Below, in pieces: positions 1-11,800 of a stretch of DNA of 64,000 bases (its first letter is position 1; each line of letters starts with the position of its first letter). The notes under the pieces are model-generated. The model did no database searches, was not told the DNA's origin, and saw only the letters and a list, made by a program, of their open reading frames with translations. Where the stretch lies: positions 674,169 through 738,168 of the forward strand of contig NC_088297.1 of assembly GCF_032854445.1 (NCBI RefSeq). The letters run 5' to 3'. A program made the position numbers and the translations under genes. This DNA comes from Liolophura sinensis. Lineage: Eukaryota > Mollusca > Polyplacophora > Chitonida > Chitonidae.

Positions 1-377
1 CGGGTGTTGTGCAGCCCAAACCAACGTAAATGCTAAAATATTTGCCGTAGTTCGACCACTTAATAGTTATTTTCGACTCAATTTGCAAAAACGATGAATT
101 AAAATGTCTCAAGAAGATACTGAGTTAAGTTTTTCTTGTTTGCAGCTGAATTGTTAGAAGTCTTTTGAATTGAAGACAACAAAAGTTATTGACTAGTACC
201 CTGTTCACAAGTGTCGCTATCAGCATCAATGCTTGTCTGAACAAGAATAAAATTTATCGCCCAAAAACTCAGAGCCTGAAGTCTGCTCAGCGATGTCAGT
301 GTTATACATAGGAATTTCATTGTCGTCCATGACTGGTTCAAATTGATAAGGCAGCCCATTGGCCTCTGTATAGTGTA

Positions 378-625
378 TTGATTTATTTGATTGGAGTTTT
401 TTACGCCATACTCAAAGAGTATTTCACTTACAGGATGGCGACCAGCATTATGGTGGGAGGAAATGTGCAGGCAGAGTGCAAGGGAAACCCCTAACCATCC
501 ACAGGTTGCTCGAATCCTTCCAAAATACAGCTGGAAAGGAAGCCAACCGGAGCTGGACTTAAACTCACAGCTACTGCACTGTTGAGAGGCTCTTGGGTCA
601 TTGTGCCACGCTGGCATGATGACCC
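378..625 (-). mobile_element. SINE-A, near full length, diverged
   Basis: Reverse-oriented tail (TTGATTGGAGTTTTTTACGC), core and head up to the tRNA-like part near 620. Confidence 0.75.
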
Positions 626-1024
626 CACAGAGCCCCCTGTATAGTGTACCCCTTCCGATGGGAATAACCAGGTTAAAAGGCAAACCAGTCATGAGGAGTC
701 AGCTATGACATCGCCATTGAGGCACATGTATTGGGTGGCCAGCTTGAGACTGGTTAGGGCAATAAATCTATTATTTTCACTGAATTTAAAGTCGTTAATA
801 CGTTTTCTCAGAAGTCCTTCCGACAGTGAACTGTTTAAACAGGTTGCGATCGTTGTAATTATGACCATTAGCTGAATCTAGACACTAATCTTTTACGCTA
901 TCATAGAGTACAGACTTTGCCATCTACATGAGCCTGTTCCAGAAGACTACACATAAAATATTCTGTATAGCCAGCAACACGCTTGACCACTCACTAGCCA
1001 TCTTTATTTTTATCTAATCGTTGT

Positions 1025-1768
1025 CATGTTTGCTTCAAGTCTCGCAGCTGTCAAACAGACAAAATCTGGTATACACCTAATTCATCGTACTTTCAAAGGT
1101 CAGGGAAATTTTGTTGTCATGTTTGCTCCAAGTCTCGCGGCTGTCAAACAGACAAAATCTGGTATACACCTAATTCATCGTACTTTCAAAGGTCAGGGAA
1201 ATTTCGTTGTCATGTTTGCTTCAAGTCTCGCGGCTGACAAACAGACAAAATCTGGTATACACCTAATTCATCGTACTTTCAAAGGTCAGGGAAATTTAGT
1301 TGTCATGTTTGCTTCAAGTCTCGCAGCTGACAAACAGACAAAATCTGGTATACACCTAATTCATCGTACTTTCAAAGGTCAGGGAAATTTAGTTGTCATG
1401 TTTGCTTCAAGTCTCGCAGCTGACAAACAGACAAAATCTGGTATACACCTAATTCATCGTACTTTCAAAGGTCAGGGAAATTTAGTTGTCATGTTTGCTT
1501 CAAGTCTCGCAGCTGACAAACAGACAAAATCTGGTATACACCTAATTCATCGTACTTTCAAAGGTCAGGGAAATTTCGTTGTCATGTTTGCTTCAAGTCT
1601 CGCGGCTGACAAACAGACAAAATCGGGCATACATCTAATTCATCATACTTGTGAAGTTCACGGAAATTTGGTTGTCATGTTTGCTTCAAGTCTTGTGGCT
1701 GACAAACTGACAAAATCGGGCATACATCTAATTCATCATACTTGCGAAGTTCAGGGAAATTTCGTTGA
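1025..1768 (-). repeat. 93-bp tandem array x8 built from the GLS exon end plus splice donor
   Basis: Eight copies start at 1025, 1118, 1211, 1304, 1397, 1490, 1583 and 1676, spaced exactly 93 bp. The last copy runs into the real GLS exon: about 26 nt of exon 3' end plus the donor GTATGA and about 67 nt of intron form the unit. On the plus strand 93 bp (31 codons) leaves a 263-codon frame open, which I consider spurious. On the gene strand each copy carries a TAG a few codons after the donor. Confidence 0.9.
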
Positions 1769-4700
1769 AGGCCGTTCCACTCGGCTCGTGACCCACATAA
1801 TCATGGACAACCTCTGAACCAAGGTCATCCAACACTAGGGCATAGGTCAAAGGTTTGCTCATGGACTGCAGGCAGAATGGGATGTTCACATCTCCTACAG
1901 AGAATCTGAAATTCAGAGAAAAATGGACAAAAAGTAAACTAATCACTCCCTGAATCCAGGACAAAAGCTTCAAAAATTCCAAATATTTACAAATCAAATC
2001 AAATTTTCTGTATTCATCAAGAATAGCTGAAATCAATGCCTTTCAGTACATATCACATGCATGTATAGTGTTAAAATCATTCTAAAGGTTACATATAAAC
2101 ATTGCTAGAGTCTAAAGATTTTGTCAGGGTTTCATAATCACTCTAAAATCACAACCAACATGGGTTTCCTTTACATACATGTACCCTGACTGTAGAAAAG
2201 CTGGGGCCGCTTTCACAAAACTGCACAGATCATATTTCTCATAAAAGACAGTTTTTATGTTAAAGTGCCATAAGGCGACATCGTCTGCGAGAAAAGTTAC
2301 GAAAAACTGATTCATGAAGTCTTGTGAAAGAGAGGCCCAGTCTTGCAACCTATACACAGTGTTGTAGGCTATAACCACTACAAAATTAAACTGAAAAAGC
2401 GAATTTGTAATCGTAAGTATAGCTGTAATTACCTCTGGCCATCCACTGTGCAAACAGAAACTCCCCAAAGGTCCGGGCTGAAGCGAGCCAGCTGGGGAAT
2501 GTAGGAAGCCACCTGAAAATCAGCACGAGTCAACATAGAAACAATGAACCAATAAGAATCAAGCAAATGGTTAAATATGCAAATCTGATAAACAAACATG
2601 GCTGAATTAGGCGGTTCGAAAAACTGCTGCTGTACACAAAGTTTTACCAGCACCAAAGAATATCTGAAGCAATTATCGCATAGAAACTAAAACAAGAAAA
2701 AGTTCAGAACAGACAACCTGAATGACCCAAAAATAGCGCCCCTTGCTTCCAAGGAGGTAAGGATTAAACATATATAGAGTATATTTAAATACAAGGAAGC
2801 TACAGGTTTGTGAAGGAAGTTGTTTTGGGGGGGGGGGAGGTGAGGGGAGGGGCTGCTAAGGCGACAACAACATTATTTTGTCTTACGAAAGTAATTTGAA
2901 TCACTGTCTCTTAAGAACGATACAACACTAAAAACTCAAAAAACAGAATAAGTATAAATTGAAAATCTGATCTTTGTGCTTTTAAGATTTTTCAGTTTTT
3001 CAAGACTTTGTGATCACGCAAATATGTTTCCAACAGGAAAAACTGCAAACTTTCCACAAATTAGAAGATTGTCAATTTCTGTTATTTTCAGACCCTCTTT
3101 TGCCATTGATGATGCGAGTTCAAGTCCAGCTCATGCTCGCTTCCTCTTTGGCTGTATGTGGAATGGTGTGCCAGCAACCTGCGGATGGCTATGGTTTCCT
3201 TCCACAATAATGCTGGCCACCGTCATATAAGTGAAATATGCTTGAGTAAGGCATAAAACACCAATGACAGAAATAAATCCTCTGACAATGAAAAAAGATT
3301 TCTTCCACCCATAAAACAAGTAAGTTAAACTGGACAAGATTTTCAATAAAGACAGAATTATGAGAGAAAAAAAATGACACCAGACATGATTATTGATGGA
3401 ATGGAAATAAAATTGAAAATCCCACTTTTTATTTTGTCAAAACTGAAGGTTTTTCTAATTTTGATTATCTTTTTCAAGGCTTTCTGACCTCATTGTCACA
3501 TGGCTGAGACAGCCTACCTCCCAAAAATTTACTCATTTCTGAGTGTCACTTTCATTTTTACTACTCTCCTTCAACATTCAAAGGAGATTTATTATGCTCA
3601 GAGAACAAAAACCTAGCCTGGTGCAGCTTTCCCTAGTTATGTTCATAAAATTGCTTGGGATTTACCATTCCATTGTTATTGGTCTTGGCTCTCCAGTAGA
3701 GATTTTCTATCCTCTTGGAAAAAGCTGTAAATTCTGGAATTATCAGACGATTCTGGAAAGCTTTGGCCAACAGCACAATGTTATCTGTGACACATCTGCA
3801 ACAAGATGTGAGTGTGACAAGACCTTAATAGTGTGACAATTATCGGACGATTCTGGAAAGTATATGCCAACAGCACAATGTTATCTGTGACACAGCCAAA
3901 ACAAGATGTGAGTGTGACAAGACCTTAATAGTGTGACAATTATCGAACGATTCTGAAAAGTATATGCCAACAGCACAATGTTATCTGTGACACATCTGCA
4001 ACAAGATGTGTGTGTGTGACAAGACCTTAATAGTGTAACAATTATCGGATGATTCTGAAAAGTATATGCCAGCAGCACAATGTTATCTGTGACACATGTG
4101 CAACAAGATGTGAGTGTGACAAGACTTTAATAGTGTGACAATTATCAGACGATTCTGAAAAGCTTTGGCCAACAGCACAATGTTATCTGTGACACAGCCA
4201 AAACAAGATGTGAGTGTGACAAGACTTTAATAGTGTGACAATTATCAGACGATTCTGGAAAGTATATGCCAGCAGCACAATGTTATCTGTGACACATCTG
4301 CAACAAGATGTGAGAGTGACAAGACTTTAATAGTGTGACAATTATCAGACGATTCTGGAAAGCTTTGGCCAACAGCACAATGTTATCTGTGACACAGCCA
4401 AAACAAGATGTGTGTGTGACAAGACCTTAATAGTGTAACAATTATCGGATGATTCTGAAAAGTATATGCCAACAGCACAATGTTATCTGTGACACATCTG
4501 CAACAAGATGTGAGTGTGACAAGACTTTAATAGTGTGACAATTATCAGACAATTCTGGAAAGTATATGCCAACAGCACAATGTTATCTGTGACACATCTG
4601 TAACAAAATGTGAGTGTGACAAGACTTTAATAGTGTGACAATTATCAGACGATTCTGGAAAGCTTTGGCCAACAGCACAATGTTATGTTTGGACACATCT

Positions 4701-7145
4701 ACAACAAGATGTGAGTGTGACAAGACCTTAATAGTGAGACCTGTGAGGATAAATGTTAACACAATACTCTGGGTGGGAACAGACTTATACATGCAAGTCA
4801 GGTTAGCATTCAGAAATCTGTGTCACTGGCCTCAGACGCAGCCAGTCAGCTCTTAAACCACCTGAGCCATACCTAAAGCCATTCTAGTCCTCAAAAAACG
4901 TTTGGGCTCCCAAGCTGTTGGCCACCCAAGCTTATCAAGCTGTCCTAAAACTAACAAATAAACTGAACAAAGTTAAATTTTCATGCAAATTTCTTTTATT
5001 CACAGATTTAAAAGCTCTCAGAAAACAGCATTTTGTGATGAATTATATAAAATTTCAATAACCTTTAATACTTGGGATGAGAATCTTCAATTTTTTTCTA
5101 GATATGGCGTTGAGAACTGGCGTAAAAGAAACAAGAAACCACCCTTGTTTAATGACCCACCTGTAAGTCTTGTCATTATTATCACCCCTCTTGCATAAGG
5201 CTGGCGAGCGTGTTTTGCGCACCTACCCTCAACCTTTTTGCATAAGAAAGAGCAACTTTCAGCGCAGTTTATGCACATTACCAGTAATAATTAGATTTTA
5301 GATACAGAACAGCATTGGTCAGACTGGCCAATTTCATCGCCTCACAAAAACAACTTCTGTCTACACAGAGTAAAACCCTCAGAATATGCCTGAACAAACA
5401 CCCTGCAATTACAATACGTGTTGATTCATACTTCACGGACTAGGGAGTGTAATACCCTTTCTCAAAGTGAAAGGCTTACATGTTAAAGCTGGGCACAATT
5501 TTCAATTATGGTGAATGACCCAAAATTCCGCCAAAAAATTGCAATTTTAGAGGCAAATATAAAATATTTTTTTGGGAGCGGAAACAATGTTTCCAGACAG
5601 GAATATGTACCTTGCAGGCAAACATCTGAACAGCTTCCAAAGATCAAGAGACTTTCAGAATCAGGCCAAAATGTGCAACTTTTGTCACAGGCGAAATTTT
5701 AGATCACTTACCCGAAATCTCTTGTAACCATGGTAACTATACAGGTCGCTTACTCTCTAAATGTTTCCTTGTCGATGTTGATGCCATCCAATCCATCAAA
5801 GTCAGCGACTTTAGCCTGGAGATGTGAGAAGTTACCAATGGTCTCCTTCAGCCGTGGGTCTTCTTCCCGTAGGCCCGTTGCCTTGAGAGCCTGAAAAAAC
5901 ACAAACAACAGGATTTATGCATTTATTTAATACAGTTCAATACAGTTCAATACAGTTCAATACGGTTTCACACCTTACTGAAGAATGTTTCAAATGTACA
6001 ACAGCAAGCTCAGGGTCATACCTAGAAAAACACTAAAGGTTCTGAACCCAAACTTTAATGAAAAAAAAAAGTCACATTGTGACCGTGCAGAAAGAAATTT
6101 TAAAAATGAAACTCAAAATGATGCTTTTTTAAGAGCTTTTAAGCCTGTGAAAGAAATGTACTTTTCATTGGTAAACCGTCATATTTTTGATTGACTTACT
6201 TGTTAGTATTAATACAGCTTGTTTTGTTTGGGCGGTTAACAGTTTGGGCAGTTAACAGTTTGGGTGGCTTACAGTTTGGGTGGTTTACAGTTTGGGGCGG
6301 CTAACAGTTTGGGATCTCAAACGTTATCCAGAACCTAAGTGACTCCAGGTATGACATCTACTGACAACCTTTCTCATACGTGACATACAGTACATGTGTA
6401 CAACACCACATTGGTGGAATACAAGTGGCCTTTCAAGGGATACAGAATCAATTCTGATTGGCTGGTGGCAGAATTTAAACCAGGAAATCCTATCTCAACC
6501 GTCAGCCAATCACAATCGATTCTGCATCACTTTAACGATGGCTGTGTACAAACTGGGGTTCACATATTACACACAGTATACACATGTTCATTTATTTATA
6601 TATTTATTTGATTGGTGCTTTATGCCGTACTCAAGAATATTTCACTTACATGACGACAGCCAGCATTATGTTGGAAAGAAACCGGGCAGAGCCCGAGGGA
6701 AACCCACAACCATCTGCAGGTTGCTGACAGACCTACATGTGCATGTATACTAGCTATTATTGTACATATTATCCCGCATAAGACAAAATACTCTAGTATT
6801 ACAGCATACCCAGTACATATATGTACAACCAATAATGTAATGTACAACCAATAATGTATAACCGTGATGTACAACCAACAATGTACAACCAATAATGTAC
6901 AACCAACAATGTACAACCGATAATGTACAACTGATACTGTACAACAACTAATGTACAGCCGATAATGTACAACCAATAATGTAATGTACAACCAATAATG
7001 TATAACTGATAATGTACAACCACTAATCCATCCATGACTCACTGCTTTAAATCTGTTGACAGACAATCTTTGGGTCTTGTCACATAAAAGGTTGAACAGC
7101 ACATCTTCAAAGTGAGGGGGTCTGGGAGCCTCCTGGACACTGGGG
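1742..7145 (-). CDS. GLS: Glutaminase (kidney/liver type), five internal exons, 3' part beyond window
   Basis: Mitochondrial glutaminase hydrolyses glutamine to glutamate and ammonia. Five exons with GT-AG borders and matching phases: 7145-7043, 5890-5754, 3795-3666, 2512-2433, 1905-1742 (614 nt). Recognisable blocks in order are [65 protein letters not shown] and [20 protein letters not shown]. They line up end to end with the N-terminal helical region and the start of the catalytic domain of animal GLS. The SxxK catalytic pair (S-M-S-K) of the serine beta-lactamase-like fold and the tyrosine of the YIPQL motif are present. The last visible exon ends in phase 1, so the rest of the catalytic domain and the ankyrin repeats lie left of the window. 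Oddities: a 93-bp array abuts the donor at 1742, a 100-bp array abuts the acceptor at 3795, and a 14-16 bp array starts about 18 bp after the donor at 7043. Identity is very secure; the exon edges were set by eye. Confidence 0.93.
3108..3288 (+). mobile_element. SINE-A, 5'-truncated
   Basis: Begins at the box-B region (GCGAGTTCAAGTCCAGCTC) and runs to AAATAAAT; in the GLS intron. Confidence 0.75.
3744..4737 (-). repeat. 100-bp tandem array x10 built from a GLS exon start plus splice acceptor
   Basis: The TTCTGRAAAG landmark recurs at 3751, 3851, 3951, 4053, 4153, 4253, 4353, 4453, 4553 and 4653. The first copy is the genuine 5' part of the exon 3795-3666. The other nine repeat its first roughly 58 nt ([16 protein letters not shown], sometimes altered) plus about 42 nt of preceding intron. 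Six of ten copies keep an AG at the acceptor position; copies near 3890, 4190 and 4390 carry a shared variant that removes it. Confidence 0.9.
5930..5968. repeat. 10-bp repeat x4 (TTCAATACAG)
   Basis: AATACAGTTC repeated four times about 40 bp upstream of the acceptor at 5890, on the intron side. Confidence 0.7.
6228..6312. repeat. Short array, about 17 bp x5
   Basis: Repeats of (GGT)GGTTAACAGTTTGGG with small changes, in the GLS intron between 7043 and 5890. Confidence 0.75.
6589..6737 (-). mobile_element. SINE-A, 5'-truncated
   Basis: Tail TTTATTTGATTGGTGCTTTA through the core to TTGCTGACAGACC; in the GLS intron. Confidence 0.8.
6804..7025. repeat. 14-16 bp minisatellite beside the GLS donor at 7043
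   Basis: GTACAACCAATAAT and near variants repeat about 14 times, ending about 18 bp from the exon edge at 7043, inside the GLS intron. Confidence 0.8.
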
Positions 7146-7620
7146 CTGTGGGGAGAGAAGGAATTAGACTGTAAAGTGTGAATTAAAACAGTGGTGACTG
7201 GGGTATAGTTTTACATACATGCAGCTGTGGGAACGTTAGCCCTGGAAAAGCCTTTCTATATATACCTTGAACATGTACTTATGTACATCATTACATACAC
7301 CTGTAATATGTAAGTATGTAAACATGTAGATCAAAAACCCTTCATAAATACTTTTGAACGTGGGTATTGTTTTATTTCAAAAAAAAACAAAATTAAGGCT
7401 TGATTTTCGCTGTAACACACTGCAGATATACACGTATATGCATGCCAGTAAAAACAGACAACATCAAGTATTTGAGGATGAGAAAGCCTGTGCTTTTCAA
7501 GCCAAAGAATCCACAGATGTCTTCGAATAATGAACTGTTAGCAGATGTACATTCCTTGGATATTTTTCTTGTCCTAGTATCAAACACAATGACGTTTCAG
7601 GCCAGTTCTCATATGTCCCT

Positions 7621-7893
7621 GGGGGCCTCCGTGGCTCAGACGGTCAGCACGCTAGCGCAGCGTAGTGACCCAGAAGCCTCTCACCAATGCAGTCGCTGTG
7701 AGTTCAACACCAGCTCATGCTGGCTTCCTCTCCGGCTGTACGTGGGAAGGTCTGCCAGCAACCTGCGGATGGTCGTGGGTTTCCGCCGGGCTCTGCCCGG
7801 TTTCCATCCACCATAATGCTGGCCGCCGTCGTATAAGTGAAATTTTCTTGAGTGCGGCGTAAAACACCAATCAAAAAAAAAAAAAAAAAAAAA
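7621..7893 (+). mobile_element. SINE-A (tRNA-derived, V-SINE/RUDI-like), full length
   Basis: Layout of the family: a tRNA-like head beginning GGGGCCTCCGTGGCTCAG with box A (TGGCTCAGTTGG-type) and box B (GAGTTCAAGTCCAG-type); a central part with CTTCCTCTCCGGC; a conserved core with TGCGGATGGTCGTGGGTTT and CTGCCCGGTTTCCACCCACC; and a 3' end GTATAAGTGAAATATTCTTG-AGTACGGCGTAAAACACCAATC. This copy ends in a poly-A of about 20. The core resembles the V-domain of V-SINEs; the molluscan RUDI name is from memory. Confidence 0.85.
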
Positions 7894-8483
7894 TCATATG
7901 TCCCTGTATTCACAGTTGAATGTCAAATTCAAGATATATTTACAAGTAGTATGTCATGGTTGAGATACAGCCATATATATGCAATACCAGTCAAAATGGA
8001 CAGTGGACTTTAAAGTGTCACTGATATACACAGACACTTGATACATGTTGTTGCTGTTGTCTGGGACAGGCAGTTTGACAAAACTGTAACTTATGCACTG
8101 TAAACACCAAACACTGGCTCACATTGCAGTTTAGTCTGGGTATGACTGGTGAGGGTGCAGGTATGTTATAACAGGATTTTAACATTTAAAACAATGAAAC
8201 AGACAACTCATCTTGGTGTAGCAGAGCAGGTATAACCTTTCTTAATCACAAAGGCCATGTTTTAAGGTTAAATGTGCTATTTTTGGTCAATTTTTGCCTG
8301 GAAAAGGCCTTATTCATCAATATTTGGAAAGCCAGTGTCCTAGTATTAGACTTTAAGGGACATGTAACAATGCCGAGACCTGAATTGTTGTCATGGTTGT
8401 ACAGGGAGGGTGTTGTCATGTCTCCCTGAAGAGTATCATTACTGTCAAGCAGGTCATAAGAGATTACTGTCAAGCTTGTTACA

Positions 8484-8698
8484 TCTCACCAATGCGGTCG
8501 CTGTGAGTTCAAGTCCAGCTCATGCTGGCTTCCTCTCTGCCATATGTGGGAAGGTCTGCCAGCAACCTGCGGATGGTCGTGGGTTTCCCCCCGGGCTGTG
8601 CCCGGTTTCCACCCACCATAATGCTGGCCGTCGTCGTAAAAGTGAAATGTTCTTCAGTACGGCGTAAAACACCAATCAGATAAAAAAATAAATAAATC
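8484..8698 (+). mobile_element. SINE-A, 5'-truncated within the head
   Basis: Starts CTCACCAATGCGGTCGCTG. The flanks share AAGCTTGTTACATC (8474 and 8699), consistent with a target-site duplication. Further imperfect copies of that flank recur to about 8840. Confidence 0.8.
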
Positions 8699-8856
8699 AA
8701 GCTTGTTACATCAAACATTAGTGTTAAGCTTGTTACATCAAACATTAGAGTCAAGCATGTCACAATAAAGACTTCCTGACTACTGCCAAGCTTGTAATGT
8801 TAAACACTGTCATGCTGCAGACCTTAAATATTTCTGTCAAACTTGTGATGTCAAAC

Positions 8857-11800
8857 TAAGTTCACCATCAATACATGTAGTGTAGATGTACATACTGCTA
8901 AGTTCACCATCAATACATGTAGTGTAGATGTACATACTGCTAAGTTCACCATCAATACATGTAGTGTAGATGTACACACCGCAAAGTTCACCATCAATAC
9001 ATGTAGTGTAGATGTACATACTGCTAAGTTCACCATCAATACATGTTGTGTAGATGTACACACCGCTAAGTTCACCATCAATACATGTAGTGTAGATGTA
9101 CATACTGCTAAGTTCACCATCAATACATGTTGTGTAGATGTACACACCGCTAAGTTCACCATCAATACATGTAGTGTAGATGTACATACTGCTAAGTTCA
9201 CCATCAATACATGTAGTGTACATGTACATTCTGCTAAGTTCACCATCAATACATGTAGTGTAGATGTACATACTGCTAAGTTCACCATCAATACATGTAG
9301 TGTACATGTACATTCTGCTAAGTTCACCATCAATACATGTAGTGTAGATGTACATACTGCTAAGTTCACCATCAATACATGTAGTGTAGATGTACACACT
9401 GCTACGTTCACCATCAATACATGTTGTGTAGATGTACATACTGCTACGTTCACCATCAATACATGTTGTGTAGATGTACACACTGCTAAGTTCACAATCA
9501 ATACATGTAGTGTAGATGTACATTCTGCAAAGTTCACCTTCAATACATGTAGTGTAGATGTACATACTGCTAAGTTCACCATCAATACATGTAGTGTAGA
9601 TGTACACACTGCTACGTTCACCATCAATACATGTAGTGTACATGTACATTCTGCTAAGTTCACCATCAATACATGTTGTGTAGATGTACACACCGCTATG
9701 TTCACCATCAATACATGTAGTGTAAATGTACACACCACTAAGTTCACCATCAATACATGTAGTGTAGATGTACATACTGCTAAGTTCACCATCAATACAT
9801 GTAGTGTAGATATACACACCGCTAAGTTCACCATCAATACATGTAGTGTAGATGTACACACCGCTACGTTCACCATCAATACATGTTGTGTAGATGTACA
9901 CACCGCTAAGTTCACCATCAATACATGTAGTGTAGATGTACATTCTGCAAAGTTCACCATCAATACATGTTGTGTAGATATACACACTGCTAAGTTCACC
10001 ATCAATACATGTAGTGTAGATATACACACTGCTAAGTTCACCATCAATACATGTAGTGTACATGTACATTCTGCTAAGTTCACCATCAATACATGTAGTG
10101 TAGATGTACACACTGCTACGTTCACCATCAATACATGTTGTGTAGATGTACACACCGCTACGTTCACCATCAATACATGTTGTGTAGATGTACACACTGC
10201 TAAGTTCACAATCAATACATGTAGTGTAGATGTACATTCTGCAAAGTTCACCTTCAATACATGTAGTGTACATGTACATACTGCTAAGTTCACCATCAAT
10301 ACATGTAGTGTAGATGTACACACTGCTAAGTTCACAATCAATACATGTAGTGTAGATGTACATTCTGCAAAGTTCACCTTCAATACATGTAGTGTAGATG
10401 TACATACTGCTAAGTTCACCATCAATACATGTAGTGTAGATGTACACACTGCTACGTTCACCATCAATACATGTAGTGTACATGTACATTCTGCTAAGTT
10501 CACCATCAATACATGTTGTGTAGATGTACACACCGCTATGTTCACCATCAATACATGTAGTGTAAATGTACACACCACTAAGTTCACCATCAATACATGT
10601 AGTGTAGATGTACATACTGCTAAGTTCACCATCAATACATGTAGTGTAGATATACACACCGCTAAGTTCACCATCAATACATGTAGTGTAGATGTACACA
10701 CCGCTACGTTCACCATCAATACATGTTGTGTAGATGTACACACCGCTAAGTTCACCATCAATACATGTAGTGTAGATGTACATTCTGCAAAGTTCACCAT
10801 CAATACATGTTGTGTAGATATACACACTGCTAAGTTCACCATCAATACATGTTGTGTAGATGTACACACTGCTAAGTTCACCATCAATACATGTAGTGTA
10901 GATGTACATTCTGCAAAGTTCACCATCAATACATGTAGTGTAGATGTACACACTGCTAAGTTCACCATCAATACATGTAGTGTAGATGTACATACTGCTA
11001 AGTTCACCATCAATACATGTAGTGTACATGTACATACTGCTAAGTTCACCATCAATACATGTAGTGTACATGTACATACTGCCAAGTTCACCATCAATAC
11101 ATGTAGTGTACATGTACATACTGCTAAGTTCACCATCAATACATGTTGTGTAGATGTACACACTGCTAAGTTCACCATCAATACATGTAGTGTAGATGTA
11201 CACACCGCTAAGTTCACCATCAATACATGTAGTGTAGATGTACATTCTGCTAAGTTCACCATCAATACATGTTGTGTAGATGTACACACTGCTAAGTTCA
11301 CCATCAATACATGTAGTGTAGATGTACACACTGCTAAGTTCACCATCAATACATGTAGTGTAGATGTACATACTGCTAAGTTCACCATCAATACATGTTG
11401 TGTAGATGTACATTCTGCAAAGTTCACCATCAATACATGTAGTGTAGATGTACATTCTGCAAAGTTCACCATCAATACATGTAGTGTAGATGTACACACC
11501 GCTAAGTTCACCATCAATACATGTAGTGTAGATGTACATTCTGCAAAGTTCACCATCAATACATGTTGTGTAGATGTACACACTGCTAAGTTCACCATCA
11601 ATACATGTAGTGTAGATGTACATACTGCTAAGTTCACCATCAATACTTGTAGTGTACATGTACATACTGCTAAGTTCACCATCAATACATGTTGTGTAGA
11701 CGTACACACTGCTAAGTTCACCATCAATACATGTAGTGTACATGTACATACTGCTAAGTTCACCATCAATACATGTAGTGTAGATGTACATTCTGCAAAG

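Noticed and set aside
1026-1817. Plus-strand 263-codon repeat frame
   Set aside because: It is antisense to the GLS exon edge and results from the 31-codon period of the array.
7621-7862. Short frames over SINE copies ([20 protein letters not shown]-type peptides), found at many sites
   Set aside because: They are translations of the SINE-A body and recur wherever the element occurs.
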